38,019 nt of DNA from Clostridia bacterium (GCA_017508465.1 JAFVYW010000033.1:1-38019), one strand, 5' to 3'; shown: positions 26,233 to 35,208, numbered from the stretch's first letter. Notes: generated by a model from the letters alone, not told the origin. Translations and numbers: made by a program.

Positions 26233-26982
26233 TTATTGATAATCTACAACGCCAACCCAACCCATCAGGAACTCGCGTTCATGCTCGTTGCCCTTGACGG
26301 ACTGTGATGCCGCTACAATAGGCATCCATTTCTGGACATACTGCTTCGCAGTGCCACTTTTTTCGCAGAAGAGGTTGAGATAAAACTCTGCACCTTCGGT
26401 ATCTCCGGCAAGGGAGAAAAGAAGATAAGTGCGAGCTACATCCGCAGAAGCGTTGCCCTGTGTCGCATGCGACCAGTCAAGGATGTAGGGAGTGCCATCC
26501 TCTGCAATGATGATATTCGAAGGATTGAAGTCACCGTGACATACCTTGTTGTGCTTTGGCATACTCTCAAGACGAGTATGAAGATCATAGCGTGTGGTCG
26601 CATCGAGGTCGGTCTCTGCGATTTTACGGCTCATCTTATCCTTGAGTTTGTTCAGGAGAGGACATACCTTAGAGTGTACTTCTATCTGAAGGTCAACCAA
26701 AAGACGGATATAGGTTTCCTTCTCCTCAGGATTTTCTTCCATCAGCTGTGCGAGTGTCTTTCCTTTGATATATTCCGAGACAATCGCCCATTTGCCGTCA
26801 ATCATTGTAACTTCCAATACACGGGGAATGCGAAGTCCGGTTTCTTCAATTCTCGCCTGGTTCAGTGCCTCATTGAGAACATCCGCCTTAGAGTATTCCG
26901 CACTGAATACTTTGATACAACGGTCACCATCACGGTAGATGGTCTTGCTGTTTCTTACCGCAATTACTCTGTCAAGTTTCAT
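26233..26982 (-). CDS. Aminoglycoside-phosphotransferase-like kinase, hydrogenase-linked
   Basis: This 249-residue protein has the APH/choline-kinase-like protein kinase fold. The N-lobe includes KTIYRDGDRCIKVFSAE (with the ATP-binding Lys), then WAIVSEYIKGKTLAQLM (hinge). The catalytic loop is VCHGDFNPSNIII (HGDxxxxN, Asp and Asn near residues 147 and 152) and the metal-binding segment is ILDWSHATQGNASAD (Asp near residue 165). The active site looks complete. In the related R. albus unit this position is described as a serine/threonine kinase, so it may phosphorylate a protein or a small molecule rather than an antibiotic. GGGAG lies about seven bases before the ATG. The gene begins 15 bases after adhE and shares the operon with a PP2C-type phosphatase that probably acts in the opposite direction. 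Confidence 0.85.
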   Translation of the reverse strand: MKLDRVIAVRNSKTIYRDGDRCIKVFSAEYSKADVLNEALNQARIEETGLRIPRVLEVTMIDGKWAIVSEYIKGKTLAQLMEENPEEKETYIRLLVDLQIEVHSKVCPLLNKLKDKMSRKIAETDLDATTRYDLHTRLESMPKHNKVCHGDFNPSNIIIAEDGTPYILDWSHATQGNASADVARTYLLFSLAGDTEGAEFYLNLFCEKSGTAKQYVQKWMPIVAASQSVKGNEHEREFLMGWVGVVDYQ

Positions 26983-26997
26983 TGTCTTTCTCCCTTC

Positions 26998-29697
26998 TTA
27001 TGCCTTTTTACCCTTAAGATAAGGTGCTTTTACCGCATCCGCTTTGGCTACGGTAAGATCTGCGGGGGGCATTGGTTTTTCTACGAAATGCTTACCGTAG
27101 TAGGCATTGAGATACATTTCCTTGAGTTCGCTCATCAAGGGGTAACGGGGGTTCGCTCCAGTACACTGGTCATCGAACGCCTGCTCTACCATATCGTCAA
27201 GACGGGCAAGGAAGTCCCCTTCGTCAATGCCATAATCTCTGATGGTTGCTTTGATTCCTACACGCGCCTTCAGGTCGTTGATCGCACGAATGAGATTTTC
27301 CAGTTTTTCTTCGTCATTCTTACCACCAAGTCCAAGATAGTCTGCAATCTCAGCATAACGGCTCAGGGTGTGGGGGTGATCGTACTGCGAGAAGGTACCC
27401 ATCTTCAAAGGGGCCTCACACGCATTGAAACGAAGAACCTCTTCAATCATCAGAGCGTTGGCAACACCGTGAGGAAGATGATGGAAAGCGCCGAGCTTGT
27501 GCGCCATTGAGTGGCAGATGCCAAGGAATGCGTTTGCAAATGCCATACCAGCCATCGTAGCCGCATTCGCCATCTTCTCTCTTGCCTCTACATCCACTGT
27601 GCCATTCTCATATGCGCGGGGAAGATACTTGAAGATGTTTTTGAGTGCGCCGAGAGCGAGGCTGTCGGTGTAGTCAGTCGCAAGCATAGCAGCATACGCT
27701 TCTACCGCATGGGTAACAGCGTCGATACCTGATGCTGCAGTCAGTCCCTTGGGGGCGGACATATGGAAATCGGTATCAATGATTGCCATATTGGGAAGAA
27801 GTTCATAATCTGCAAGGGGATATTTGACACCCGTCTTTTCATCGGTGATAACTGCGAAGGGCGTAACCTCGGAGCCAGTACCCGCAGAGGTAGGAATGGC
27901 AATAAAGTATGCCTTCTCACCCATTTTAGGGAAGGTATAAATTCTCTTACGGATATCGACAAAGCGCATTGCCATATCCATAAAGTCTGCTTCGGGATGC
28001 TCGTAGAGTACCCACATAATCTTTGCTGCGTCCATTGCAGAACCACCGCCAAGTGCGATGATAGTATCGGGAGCGAAGGCTCTCATCTGTGCAGCGCCCT
28101 CAGTTGCATTTGCGAGAGTGGGATCGGGCTGGACATTGAAGAAGGTTGCGTGCTGGATGCCCATCTCGTCGAGTTTGTCGGTAATCGGCTTGGTATAGCC
28201 GTTCTGATACAGGAAAGTATCGGTGACGATGAATGCCTTTTTTGCACCTCTGACAGAACGAAGTTCATCCAGGGCGATGGGGAGGCAACCCTTCTTAATA
28301 TATATTTTTTCAGGTGCTCTGAACCAAAGCATATTCTCTCTCCTCTTGGCTACCGTTTTAATATTCAGAAGGTGCTTTACACCAACATTTTCCGAAACGC
28401 TGTTTCCACCCCATGAACCACAACCAAGTGTCAGGGAAGGCGCGAGTTTGAAATTGTAAAGGTCTCCAATGCCACCTTGTGCGGCGGGAGTATTGAGAAG
28501 AATACGGCAGGTTTTCATACGAGAGGCAAATTTTGCGAGTTTTTCGTTCTCAGTTGCCTCATTCAGATAAATGCTCGAAGTGTGACCGTAACCACCATCT
28601 GCAACAAGGACATCTGCCTTATCCAGTGCTTCCTCAAAGGTCTTTACCTTATACATAGCAAGCACGGGAGAGAGTTTTTCGTGTGCGAACTCCTCGGAGA
28701 GTTCCACACTTTCTACCTCACCGATAAGAATTTTTGTTCCTTCGGGAACCTCGACACCAGCGAGAGAAGCAATCTTGTACGCACTCTGACCAACAATCTT
28801 TGCATTGAGTGCACCATTGATAAGAATGGTCTTACGAACCTTATCTGTTTCAGAAGGGGTAAGGAAATAACATCCACGAAGAGCGAATTCCGATTTAACA
28901 GCCTCATATACACTCTCCAGAACGATGACCGACTGTTCAGAGGCACAGATCATACCGTTGTCAAAGGTCTTGGAATGGATAATAGAGCTGACAGCAAGGA
29001 GAATGTCAGCACTTTCGTCAATGATTGCAGGTGTATTACCTGCACCGACGCCAAGAGCAGGTTTTCCAGAAGAATACGCCGCTTTTACCATGCCGGGACC
29101 ACCTGTCGCAAGAATGATGTCCGCTTCTTTCATAACGGTATTTGTCATTTCGAGAGAAGGTACATCAATCCAGTCGATAATTCCTTCGGGTGCTCCTGCT
29201 GCCACAGCCGCTTCCAAAACGAGTTTTGCTGCTGCGATGGTTGCGTTTTTTGCACGGGGGTGAGGGCTGATGATAATGGCGTTACGGGTTTTCAATGCAA
29301 GCAAGCATTTGAAAATCGCAGTCGATGTGGGGTTGGTGGTCGGGATAACCGCTGCAATCACACCGATAGGCTCTGCAATCTTCACTGTGCCAAATGCTTC
29401 GTCCTCTTCAATCACGCCACAGGTTTTGGTGTTCTTATACGCATTGTAAATATACTCGGCGGCGTAGTGATTTTTGATGACCTTATCCTCTACGATACCC
29501 ATACCGGTTTCTTCCACAGCCAGGCGAGCAAGAGAAATTCTTGCCTTATCCGCAGCACTTGCCGCCGCAAGGAAGATCTTGTCTACCTGTTCTTGAGAGT
29601 AGGTACTGAAAATCTTCTGTGCTTCTCTCACACGACCAATCGCTTCGTTCAAAGCGTCTACACTGTCAACGATCTGGTAAGTCTTTTTGTTCATCAT
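26998..29697 (-). CDS. adhE: Bifunctional acetaldehyde-CoA/alcohol dehydrogenase
   Basis: The 899-residue enzyme reduces acetyl-CoA to acetaldehyde and then to ethanol using two NADH, regenerating NAD+ during fermentation. The N-terminal aldehyde dehydrogenase domain (about 1-440) has the [15 protein letters not shown] loop and the nucleophile Cys in [13 protein letters not shown] (near residue 250). A linker leads to the C-terminal iron-dependent alcohol dehydrogenase domain (about 455-880), with the NAD site [27 protein letters not shown], and the metal-binding His residues in HAVEAYA and [17 protein letters not shown]. Length fits the family (about 890). Both ATGs at 29697 and 29694 are possible; AAGGAG lies five or eight bases upstream. 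It is the first gene of the operon, behind a promoter with Rex-like and LysR-type sites. Confidence 0.97.
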   Translation of the reverse strand: MMNKKTYQIVDSVDALNEAIGRVREAQKIFSTYSQEQVDKIFLAAASAADKARISLARLAVEETGMGIVEDKVIKNHYAAEYIYNAYKNTKTCGVIEEDEAFGTVKIAEPIGVIAAVIPTTNPTSTAIFKCLLALKTRNAIIISPHPRAKNATIAAAKLVLEAAVAAGAPEGIIDWIDVPSLEMTNTVMKEADIILATGGPGMVKAAYSSGKPALGVGAGNTPAIIDESADILLAVSSIIHSKTFDNGMICASEQSVIVLESVYEAVKSEFALRGCYFLTPSETDKVRKTILINGALNAKIVGQSAYKIASLAGVEVPEGTKILIGEVESVELSEEFAHEKLSPVLAMYKVKTFEEALDKADVLVADGGYGHTSSIYLNEATENEKLAKFASRMKTCRILLNTPAAQGGIGDLYNFKLAPSLTLGCGSWGGNSVSENVGVKHLLNIKTVAKRRENMLWFRAPEKIYIKKGCLPIALDELRSVRGAKKAFIVTDTFLYQNGYTKPITDKLDEMGIQHATFFNVQPDPTLANATEGAAQMRAFAPDTIIALGGGSAMDAAKIMWVLYEHPEADFMDMAMRFVDIRKRIYTFPKMGEKAYFIAIPTSAGTGSEVTPFAVITDEKTGVKYPLADYELLPNMAIIDTDFHMSAPKGLTAASGIDAVTHAVEAYAAMLATDYTDSLALGALKNIFKYLPRAYENGTVDVEAREKMANAATMAGMAFANAFLGICHSMAHKLGAFHHLPHGVANALMIEEVLRFNACEAPLKMGTFSQYDHPHTLSRYAEIADYLGLGGKNDEEKLENLIRAINDLKARVGIKATIRDYGIDEGDFLARLDDMVEQAFDDQCTGANPRYPLMSELKEMYLNAYYGKHFVEKPMPPADLTVAKADAVKAPYLKGKKA

Positions 29698-29779
29698 ATA
29701 TTCTCCTTGAATAAATTCTCTATCTCATAACTTACGGTCGGTGAAACACCATCGTGGGTTTTTACCGTTTTCTCCGACT

Positions 29780-29797
29780 TTGTTAATATTTTAACAT
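29780..29797. promoter_or_regulatory. Rex-like operator upstream of adhE
   Basis: TTGTTAATATTTTAACAT matches the clostridial Rex consensus TTGTTAA-N4-TTAACAA at 13 of 14 fixed positions. It covers the -10 hexamer of the adhE promoter, so a bound NADH-sensitive Rex repressor would block transcription when NADH is low. No rex gene is in the window. Confidence 0.8.
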
Positions 29798-29816
29798 ACT
29801 TTTCGGAATTTGTAAA
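29788..29816 (-). promoter_or_regulatory. Sigma-A type promoter of the adhE-hyd operon
   Basis: On the minus strand TTTACA (29811-29816) and TAAAAT (29788-29793) are 17 bases apart. Transcription should start near 29781, giving a leader of about 85 bases before adhE. The -10 lies inside the Rex-like site. Confidence 0.78.
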
Positions 29817-29828
29817 TAACGAAAATGT

Positions 29829-29843
29829 TATAACTATGTTATA
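29829..29843. promoter_or_regulatory. Putative LysR-type regulator binding site
   Basis: TATAACTATGTTATA has six-base arms TATAAC/GTTATA around three bases and fits the LysR T-N11-A dyad (ATAAC/GTTAT class). Its centre lies about 55 bases upstream of the expected adhE start and just upstream of the -35, a usual activator position. The gene next to it encodes a LysR-type regulator. Confidence 0.55.
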
Positions 29844-29894
29844 GATAGTGATATATCCTCGAAAAAAAGAATGGTATGATGAGAAATACAACAA

Positions 29895-30818
29895 CTATTT
29901 GAGGTACTTACGTTTCGACTCGCAGAGTGCCGTAATAAACTGTCTGTCTAAATCTGTCAAGCGATAACCCTCTCGGTATATGAGGACGTCACGATAAACC
30001 CTCGTGTTTTCGATGCATCGTCTTTGTACCAATCCGTAGCGTTCGAGCACTGCATCTGGTGCAGGAGAAACCCACATAAATGTCTCTGGGTTTTCCGATA
30101 GTAAATCAAACTGGCTGGCTCTCTCAAAGATGAAAATACGACGCTCAATATTGTCGGGCAATTCCTCCTTGGCGACCTTCGATAGTGGCAAGGTTGGGAC
30201 ATAAGGATCTGCGTGTGCAATCTCTATATAGGATGTAAGATCCTCAAAGGTGATTTCCTCCTTCGTGGCAAGCGGATGCTCACGACTCATAATAATAAGG
30301 TAGGAAAACTCACTGATCATCTCATATGAAAGTCCCTTTTCCTCCAGCATGGCTTTAAAGTAGGCATCATAACTCTGTGCGTAACGAATGATACCCAATT
30401 TATAGTCCTTATGGAGAATGTTGGAGATGGTGCGTTGTGAGTTGGTTTCTTTATAGAAAAGTTCGCAAGGATCCGATCCAATGGCTTTTGAAAATTGTGC
30501 GAATGCCTCGCTGATATAACACGCACGTGGAACAGAGATCGAAAACTTTCGTTTTTGAGGAACACCCGCCTTGTAGAGTCTTTCCACCTCATCAATCTGT
30601 TTTAAGATGGTACGGGCATATTGGATAAATTCCTCCCCCTCTGGAGTGAGCATCATGCCCTTCGCACTTCTGGTGAAAATTGTGATACCAAGATCAGCCT
30701 CCAGTTCTTTTATGGAACGGCTGACATTGGGTTGTGCCACAAATAACGCCTCCGATGCCTTCAAAAGCGAACCATGCTTCGCTACCTCCACCGCATATTT
30801 CACATGTAAAATATTCAT
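29895..30818 (-). CDS. LysR-family transcriptional regulator
   Basis: This 307-residue DNA-binding regulator has the LysR winged helix-turn-helix at residues 1-60: YAVEVAKHGSLLKASEALFV, then QPNVSRSIKELEADLGITIFTRS and the MMLTPEGEEFIQYA linker helix. The effector domain (about 92-300) has the usual LysR periplasmic-binding-like pattern, with SISVPRACYISEAFAQF, LGIIRY and LIIMSREHPLA. The ligand is unknown. Start is the ATG at 30818; GTG at 30821 directly before it is also possible, and GGGGG lies seven bases from the ATG. It lies just upstream of adhE in the same direction, with no terminator seen between, and a LysR-type dyad sits in the gap, so it probably controls adhE and the hydrogenase genes. 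Read-through from this gene is possible. Confidence 0.93.
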   Translation of the reverse strand: MNILHVKYAVEVAKHGSLLKASEALFVAQPNVSRSIKELEADLGITIFTRSAKGMMLTPEGEEFIQYARTILKQIDEVERLYKAGVPQKRKFSISVPRACYISEAFAQFSKAIGSDPCELFYKETNSQRTISNILHKDYKLGIIRYAQSYDAYFKAMLEEKGLSYEMISEFSYLIIMSREHPLATKEEITFEDLTSYIEIAHADPYVPTLPLSKVAKEELPDNIERRIFIFERASQFDLLSENPETFMWVSPAPDAVLERYGLVQRRCIENTRVYRDVLIYREGYRLTDLDRQFITALCESKRKYLK

Positions 30819-30884
30819 CACACATCCCCCTTTTATCCTGTCATAACTACAAAAAAATCTATATTTTCGCGTGTACGCGTATTA

Positions 30885-31598
30885 TCATGGAAGAACAATG
30901 CTTCCGCCGATATCCAGCACATAATCGCCCGAGCGAAGGGCGCGTGCAACATCATGAGAGGATGTCAGCTTTTCCCTGGTGCGCAAAAGACAGACGCCCT
31001 CATGTGTCGGGTGATGAAAATCCGTCCCACCCGTGACAATCAAACCCGCCTCATGCGCGATGCGCGAAGATATGCCCACGCGTGAGTTGTGCCCCGGATG
31101 CATATTGAACGCCTCATAACCGTCGAGAAATTCGAGAGGCATATCCACCATGCCGCTACGCTTCGGATGCGCCTGGATGAGAAGATAGCCCTCCCGCGCG
31201 AACTCTGCGCGAAACCGCGCAAGCCCTGCCTCCACATAATCGGCAATCCGATAGGCGTCGCCCTCATCAATGCCATACAGAAGATAATCGTTGTTGTTCT
31301 CCGAAAAACGCAATTCCATACCGAAAATAGCGCATATGCCCGCCTCTTCGGCATAATGGCGAAACTCGCGATACGCCTCGATGTACTCGCCAACGAACGC
31401 CTCCTTGGATTTTCCCTCGAGGTGCTTCGGCGTAAAATGGTTGGTCAGCACCATCGCGCTCACGCCCGTTTTTCGATACACCTGCGCCAATTCCTCCGCG
31501 CGAAATTCGCTACACGAACTCACAGGATAGCTGTGCGCGTGCAATTCCGTCAGATGCGGATATTCTTTTACCAGTTTCTCTTTTATTTCGGGTATCAT
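30885..31598 (-). CDS. PHP-domain metal-dependent phosphoesterase
   Basis: A 237-residue protein of the PHP (polymerase and histidinol phosphatase) superfamily, which hydrolyses phosphoesters with bound metals. The metal motifs are present in order: TELHAHSYPVSSC (HxH), AMVLTNHFTP (His), FGMELRFSE (Glu), LIQAHPKRSG (His), FNMHPGHNS and VTGGTDFHHPTH (Asp-x-His). The small molecule or nucleic-acid substrate is unknown. The ATG at 31598 is the first in-frame ATG that fits the family start; an open frame back to 31772 runs through the promoter and a terminator, so it is rejected. GGAG lies 13 bases before the ATG, which is rather far, so the ribosome site is weak. It precedes the LysR gene by 66 bases and may share its transcript. 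Confidence 0.85.
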   Translation of the reverse strand: MIPEIKEKLVKEYPHLTELHAHSYPVSSCSEFRAEELAQVYRKTGVSAMVLTNHFTPKHLEGKSKEAFVGEYIEAYREFRHYAEEAGICAIFGMELRFSENNNDYLLYGIDEGDAYRIADYVEAGLARFRAEFAREGYLLIQAHPKRSGMVDMPLEFLDGYEAFNMHPGHNSRVGISSRIAHEAGLIVTGGTDFHHPTHEGVCLLRTREKLTSSHDVARALRSGDYVLDIGGSIVLP

Positions 31599-31643
31599 CG
31601 TTCTTTTTTCACTCCAAACATGCTGTTTTTTCTTTACCTTCTT

Positions 31644-31672
31644 ATTATAGACCACAAAGAAACAAATGTCAA
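31644..31672 (-). promoter_or_regulatory. Sigma-A type promoter of the PHP gene
   Basis: On the minus strand a perfect TTGACA (31667-31672) and a perfect TATAAT (31644-31649) are 17 bases apart. The leader to the ATG at 31598 is about 40 bases. Confidence 0.9.
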
Positions 31673-31680
31673 GGACGAAG

Positions 31681-31719
31681 AAATAAAAGGGATAACCACA
31701 AGGGTTATCCCTTTTATTT
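31681..31719. terminator. Bidirectional terminator downstream of the alpha/alpha-barrel gene
   Basis: A perfect 17-base stem (31681-31697 with 31703-31719, core AAGGGATAACC) closes a five-base loop, with A-rich and T-rich flanks. It ends the minus-strand unit above and isolates the PHP promoter, which begins ten bases away. Confidence 0.9.
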
Positions 31720-31782
31720 TGGGTGAGATAGTATTTCGTCAAATTACAATTGCATGGAACGAACCCGAGCATAAATATCCAA

Positions 31783-33765
31783 TTATCCTCCGACAGTAAA
31801 CACCTTGATTATGTCGGAAAAGCACATGCCGTCGTAAAGTGGAAGATCCTGATCGTTTGCCCATTCATCGTAAAATTCACCATCCGCACCATTGACCGTA
31901 TGAGGATAGACATATGCTGCCGAGCCTTCTCCGTTATCCTTTATGAGACAAAGGCAGTTACGCAAGCATTCCTCTGCCCTTTCTATCCATTCAAAGTCAC
32001 CGCTAAGCTTTGCATATGCCATATACGCTCTGGCGGTAAGGCAACTCAGATGATGAGGTAGGGTGTCCCCGAAGCATCCAGATTTGCCGAACCAATAATC
32101 ATCCCAGAACCGGATGGCAATCTCGTTCAGATGGAAGCTCGGCTGATGCCCTGAAAAGCGTTCAAGGCACCTAAGATGCTTCTTTGCTTCGTTGATAAAA
32201 AAGACTTTATCCTCTGAATACAACCCCAATTCCGAGATGCATTTTACCACGGGCGTTACTATGGTCTGCTCATAATTTACCTCATGCTTCGGATAGGAAA
32301 GCCCGTTATTTATCATGTTCTCCACATGACGGCGGAAATATGACAGCACTCGTTCCCTCTCTTCCTTTCGGGTGGAGTGTTTGAACGCCTCCATCACCAC
32401 TCTGATAGACACCGCATTGGAATAACACTTTTCTCCGCCGATTGCATAATATTTATCCGAAAGCTTTACAATGTTATCCAAATATCTGTCATCGAGTGTA
32501 AGCAAATACAATTCTGCAAAAAGCAACATGACACCGGGAGCATTATATAGTCTCAGAAAATCGTGACATTTGCCGATATTATTGTAAACATCACCGCATT
32601 TCTCATCATAAAACTCACGGAACATAAACTGAATAAACAAATCAAGTGACGCTCTCACTTTCTTATCGTCGCACTTTTGCAGATATTTTACGATAACTAA
32701 CGCCATATTCAGCCGTTCTCGGCAAGCGTTGTGATCGGTATTGAAATAATCAAAGTACGGCGTTCCCATCCTGTTATCGTAAACAAGATACGCTCCGTAC
32801 AACGGACTGTTTTGATCAAGACATTGCTGGTGCTCGACGATAAAATGTACCCTTTTCTCTGTCAGAGCGAAAAATGGAGTTTTTACCGCAAACTCGGCAT
32901 AAGTCTCTACCTCTCCGACCTGGATAGTAAAGCGGTATTCTCCAATTTCCTGCGGAAGATATCTGACGACATATCCGCCGTTTTCAACATTTACCCGAAG
33001 CTCATCCTTCCCCAAAAACACGCGTGGAACCCCTTTTTCCACAGTATTTATCGCGAACTCAATGCTTTCACCACAAAATACCGTATAGTGCTTGGCGACA
33101 ATTCCTATGTACCTTTTGTAACCTGAAAGCTTACGAAGAAAGTCAACGCTATCCTCACACGGAAATATCTCCCACTTAATAACATAGCTTTCCATACTGT
33201 CAAGCAACACCGTCTCGGGCTCAAGCTCAAAATAGCCCCTGATATTCGTCTTGCATTCATACTGACTGTAACTCACAAGAGAGCCTTCCGTCAGAAAAAG
33301 CCCCAGGTTGTACTTTGAGTTTCCCATCCTCAACGCATTCACCCATGACACATTTCGCCCACACCATATATGGGTATGAACACGGTTCTGCATACAGTCA
33401 TCTGCATCGGTATATTTATCGTTGAATGGTATTTCTATGCCAAAGTTATCCCGACAAAGGCAATACACCGTGTGAGTAAGATTTTTGATTTCATATCGCA
33501 TAACAAGATTACCGGTATCGGAGAAACACATATCCCTCTCCACTCTCAGCCTGCTATTCTCATATACCGCGTGAGATATGTTATCTCCCACAAAAAGTTC
33601 GGTGAGACGGAAGGGTTCGGAAAACTTGCGACCCTTGCAATTTACTCCACCAAATCCTCTGTCTTCAGAAACAAAATTTGCTTTACTCAAATCATCTGAA
33701 AGTGAAAGAGAGGTTATCAAGCCGCTTTCGGAAGATATTTCAAGCTCAAATATATCATTCTTCAT
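31783..33765 (-). CDS. Probable six-hairpin (alpha/alpha) barrel protein, putative glycosidase
   Basis: I cannot name the family. The product (about 660 residues) has an N-terminal beta-sandwich half (residues about 1-310, for example NDIFELEISSESGLITSLSL) and a helical C-terminal half rich in aromatic and acidic residues (HNACRERLNMALVIVKYLQ, YNAPGVMLLFAELYLLTLD, CLTARAYMAYAKLSGDFEW) that fits an (alpha/alpha)6 barrel of the six-hairpin glycosidase type. No signal peptide is present, so it is probably cytoplasmic and may act on an imported oligosaccharide. Candidate catalytic acids cannot be assigned. The ATG at 33765 is preferred; an ATG at 33777 directly abuts the AAAGGA site. The start lies inside the end of the MATE gene (11-base overlap), so the two are coupled. 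Confidence 0.65.
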   Translation of the reverse strand: MKNDIFELEISSESGLITSLSLSDDLSKANFVSEDRGFGGVNCKGRKFSEPFRLTELFVGDNISHAVYENSRLRVERDMCFSDTGNLVMRYEIKNLTHTVYCLCRDNFGIEIPFNDKYTDADDCMQNRVHTHIWCGRNVSWVNALRMGNSKYNLGLFLTEGSLVSYSQYECKTNIRGYFELEPETVLLDSMESYVIKWEIFPCEDSVDFLRKLSGYKRYIGIVAKHYTVFCGESIEFAINTVEKGVPRVFLGKDELRVNVENGGYVVRYLPQEIGEYRFTIQVGEVETYAEFAVKTPFFALTEKRVHFIVEHQQCLDQNSPLYGAYLVYDNRMGTPYFDYFNTDHNACRERLNMALVIVKYLQKCDDKKVRASLDLFIQFMFREFYDEKCGDVYNNIGKCHDFLRLYNAPGVMLLFAELYLLTLDDRYLDNIVKLSDKYYAIGGEKCYSNAVSIRVVMEAFKHSTRKEERERVLSYFRRHVENMINNGLSYPKHEVNYEQTIVTPVVKCISELGLYSEDKVFFINEAKKHLRCLERFSGHQPSFHLNEIAIRFWDDYWFGKSGCFGDTLPHHLSCLTARAYMAYAKLSGDFEWIERAEECLRNCLCLIKDNGEGSAAYVYPHTVNGADGEFYDEWANDQDLPLYDGMCFSDIIKVFTVGG

Positions 33766-35092
33766 TTCTTTGTACATTCCTTTCCATTTTTCTGATTTCT
33801 ATAAAATACGCGACAGTGAGAAACACCGCCAGAACCGTCCATGAAACCGCATCCGTAAGAGGTACACAATAAAAACCAAGTATTCCAGATAGCGTCAAAG
33901 GGATAAGATATCTTACTCCGATTTCGATAAATCCCGATATCGTCGGAAATACTGTCCGTCCCATAGAGTTAAGCACATTTTTAAATCCTGCTGCAAAAGT
34001 CAGGGTAAACATAGCTCCACACCGTGTCAGAAGATAAGTCTTTGCGGCTTCCACAGCAATCACCTCTCCTTCACCAAGCATAAAGTTCATTAGTGGCTCG
34101 GCAGCAAACCAAAAAGCGACGAAGAGCAGAATATTAACGGCTGTAACCGCCGCAAAAGTCTTTTTTATCCCCTCTTTTATTCTCGCAAGATTTCCGCTTC
34201 CCACATTCTGCGCGGTAAAGACGGCGAGTGCTGTGGCAAATCCAAATATCGGTGTCGTGACAATATATCCAACCCTGGAAGCGCATGTATACGCCGCTAC
34301 ATACGCCGTTCCTATACCATTGGTAACAAAGCTGAGAATGATTCCCCCAAACATAACGACGAAACTCGTCACCGCCATGGGGATGCCGATTTTGAGGCAT
34401 TCCATCATAACAGCTTTCTCGGGCTTGAATATATCAGCGCTTATCCGAAACTGATGATATTTTACCCTGATATATATATAGCAAAAAACCACAGCACAAA
34501 ACTGCGAGAGCACAGTGGACAGCGCCGCCCCGACAACACCCATAGAAAATACAAACAAAAATATAGGAAGGAGAATTATATGTATAAGAGAGGAAATGAG
34601 CAGAAAAACAAGGGGCATCCTGCTGTTCCCTACGGCTCGTAGCATCTCACAGAAAAAGTTATATAATACGCTGAATATCATTCCTATAAAGATAATTCGA
34701 AGATAGTGGGATGCGGAATCGATGATATCCCCAGGCATATTCATCATTTTCAGCATCTCATTGGAGAATACCGCACCCAAGACCGATATCAGAACGGCTA
34801 TGCCAAATGTCAGCAACAAAGCGTTGGCGTATGCCTTTTTTACACCCTCGGCATCCTTTGCGCCGTACCGCTTGCCCACAGTTACGGCAAACCCAGTCAT
34901 AAGTCCCGTTACCGTATTGAGAAACAGGGTTATAAGAGAACCGGTAGCGCCAACCGCCGCCAAAGCACTGATATCATCCGACTTGCCAACGATCACCGAA
35001 TCCAGAATATTGTATAGATTTTGAAGAGCGTTCCCGATAATGCACGGTATAGCAAACAGGGTTATCCGCTTCAGTGTATTTCCGTCAGTCAT
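33755..35092 (-). CDS. MATE-family multidrug/solute transporter
   Basis: This 445-residue membrane protein has 12 predicted helices in two similar halves. Conserved family marks are LFAIPCIIGNALQNLYNILDSVIVGK at the start (the typical first helix with P...N...D), AVGATGSLITLFLNTVTGL, GFAVTVGKRYGAKD, and in the second half the IGIPMAVTSFVVMFGGI stretch. The transporters export drugs or metabolites using a Na+ or proton gradient. The ATG at 35092 is chosen because AAAGGAG lies seven bases upstream; the earlier in-frame start is inside the promoter. It is divergent from araC and co-transcribed with the alpha/alpha-barrel gene, which overlaps its end. The pairing with a putative glycosidase is unusual for a MATE exporter. 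Confidence 0.93.
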   Translation of the reverse strand: MTDGNTLKRITLFAIPCIIGNALQNLYNILDSVIVGKSDDISALAAVGATGSLITLFLNTVTGLMTGFAVTVGKRYGAKDAEGVKKAYANALLLTFGIAVLISVLGAVFSNEMLKMMNMPGDIIDSASHYLRIIFIGMIFSVLYNFFCEMLRAVGNSRMPLVFLLISSLIHIILLPIFLFVFSMGVVGAALSTVLSQFCAVVFCYIYIRVKYHQFRISADIFKPEKAVMMECLKIGIPMAVTSFVVMFGGIILSFVTNGIGTAYVAAYTCASRVGYIVTTPIFGFATALAVFTAQNVGSGNLARIKEGIKKTFAAVTAVNILLFVAFWFAAEPLMNFMLGEGEVIAVEAAKTYLLTRCGAMFTLTFAAGFKNVLNSMGRTVFPTISGFIEIGVRYLIPLTLSGILGFYCVPLTDAVSWTVLAVFLTVAYFIEIRKMERNVQRNEE

Positions 35093-35124
35093 TCGTATAC
35101 TCCTTTTGCAAAATTCTATATTGA

Positions 35125-35153
35125 ATTTTACACCGCACATACACATAAGTCAA
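35125..35153 (-). promoter_or_regulatory. Sigma-A type promoter of the MATE/alpha-barrel unit
   Basis: On the minus strand TTGACT (35148-35153) and TAAAAT (35125-35130) are 17 bases apart, about 33 bases before the MATE start. It is one of two divergent promoters in the interval. Confidence 0.82.
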
Positions 35154-35158
35154 TAAAC

Positions 35159-35194
35159 TTTCCGACAAGAAAAATTATACTTTTCCGCAAAGAA
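35159..35194. promoter_or_regulatory. Putative AraC-type operator, direct repeat between divergent promoters
   Basis: TTTCCGACAAGAA (35159-35171) and TTTCCGCAAAGAA (35182-35194) match at 11 of 13 positions, in the same direction and 23 bases apart. They lie between the two -35 boxes (35148-35153 and 35209-35214), where an AraC-type protein could act on both promoters. Confidence 0.5.
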
Positions 35195-35208
35195 TACAAT
35201 GAAAGTGC

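Noticed and set aside
29694..29894. A 66-codon minus-strand frame between the LysR gene and adhE
   Set aside because: It spans the LysR-type dyad, promoter and Rex-like site, which explain the sequence better, and has no convincing ribosome site.
30852..30884. A short dyad (CGCG...CGCG) followed on the minus strand by a T-run after the PHP gene, as a terminator
   Set aside because: The stem is only four or five bases and the T-run is about a dozen bases away, too weak to call. PHP and LysR may be co-transcribed.
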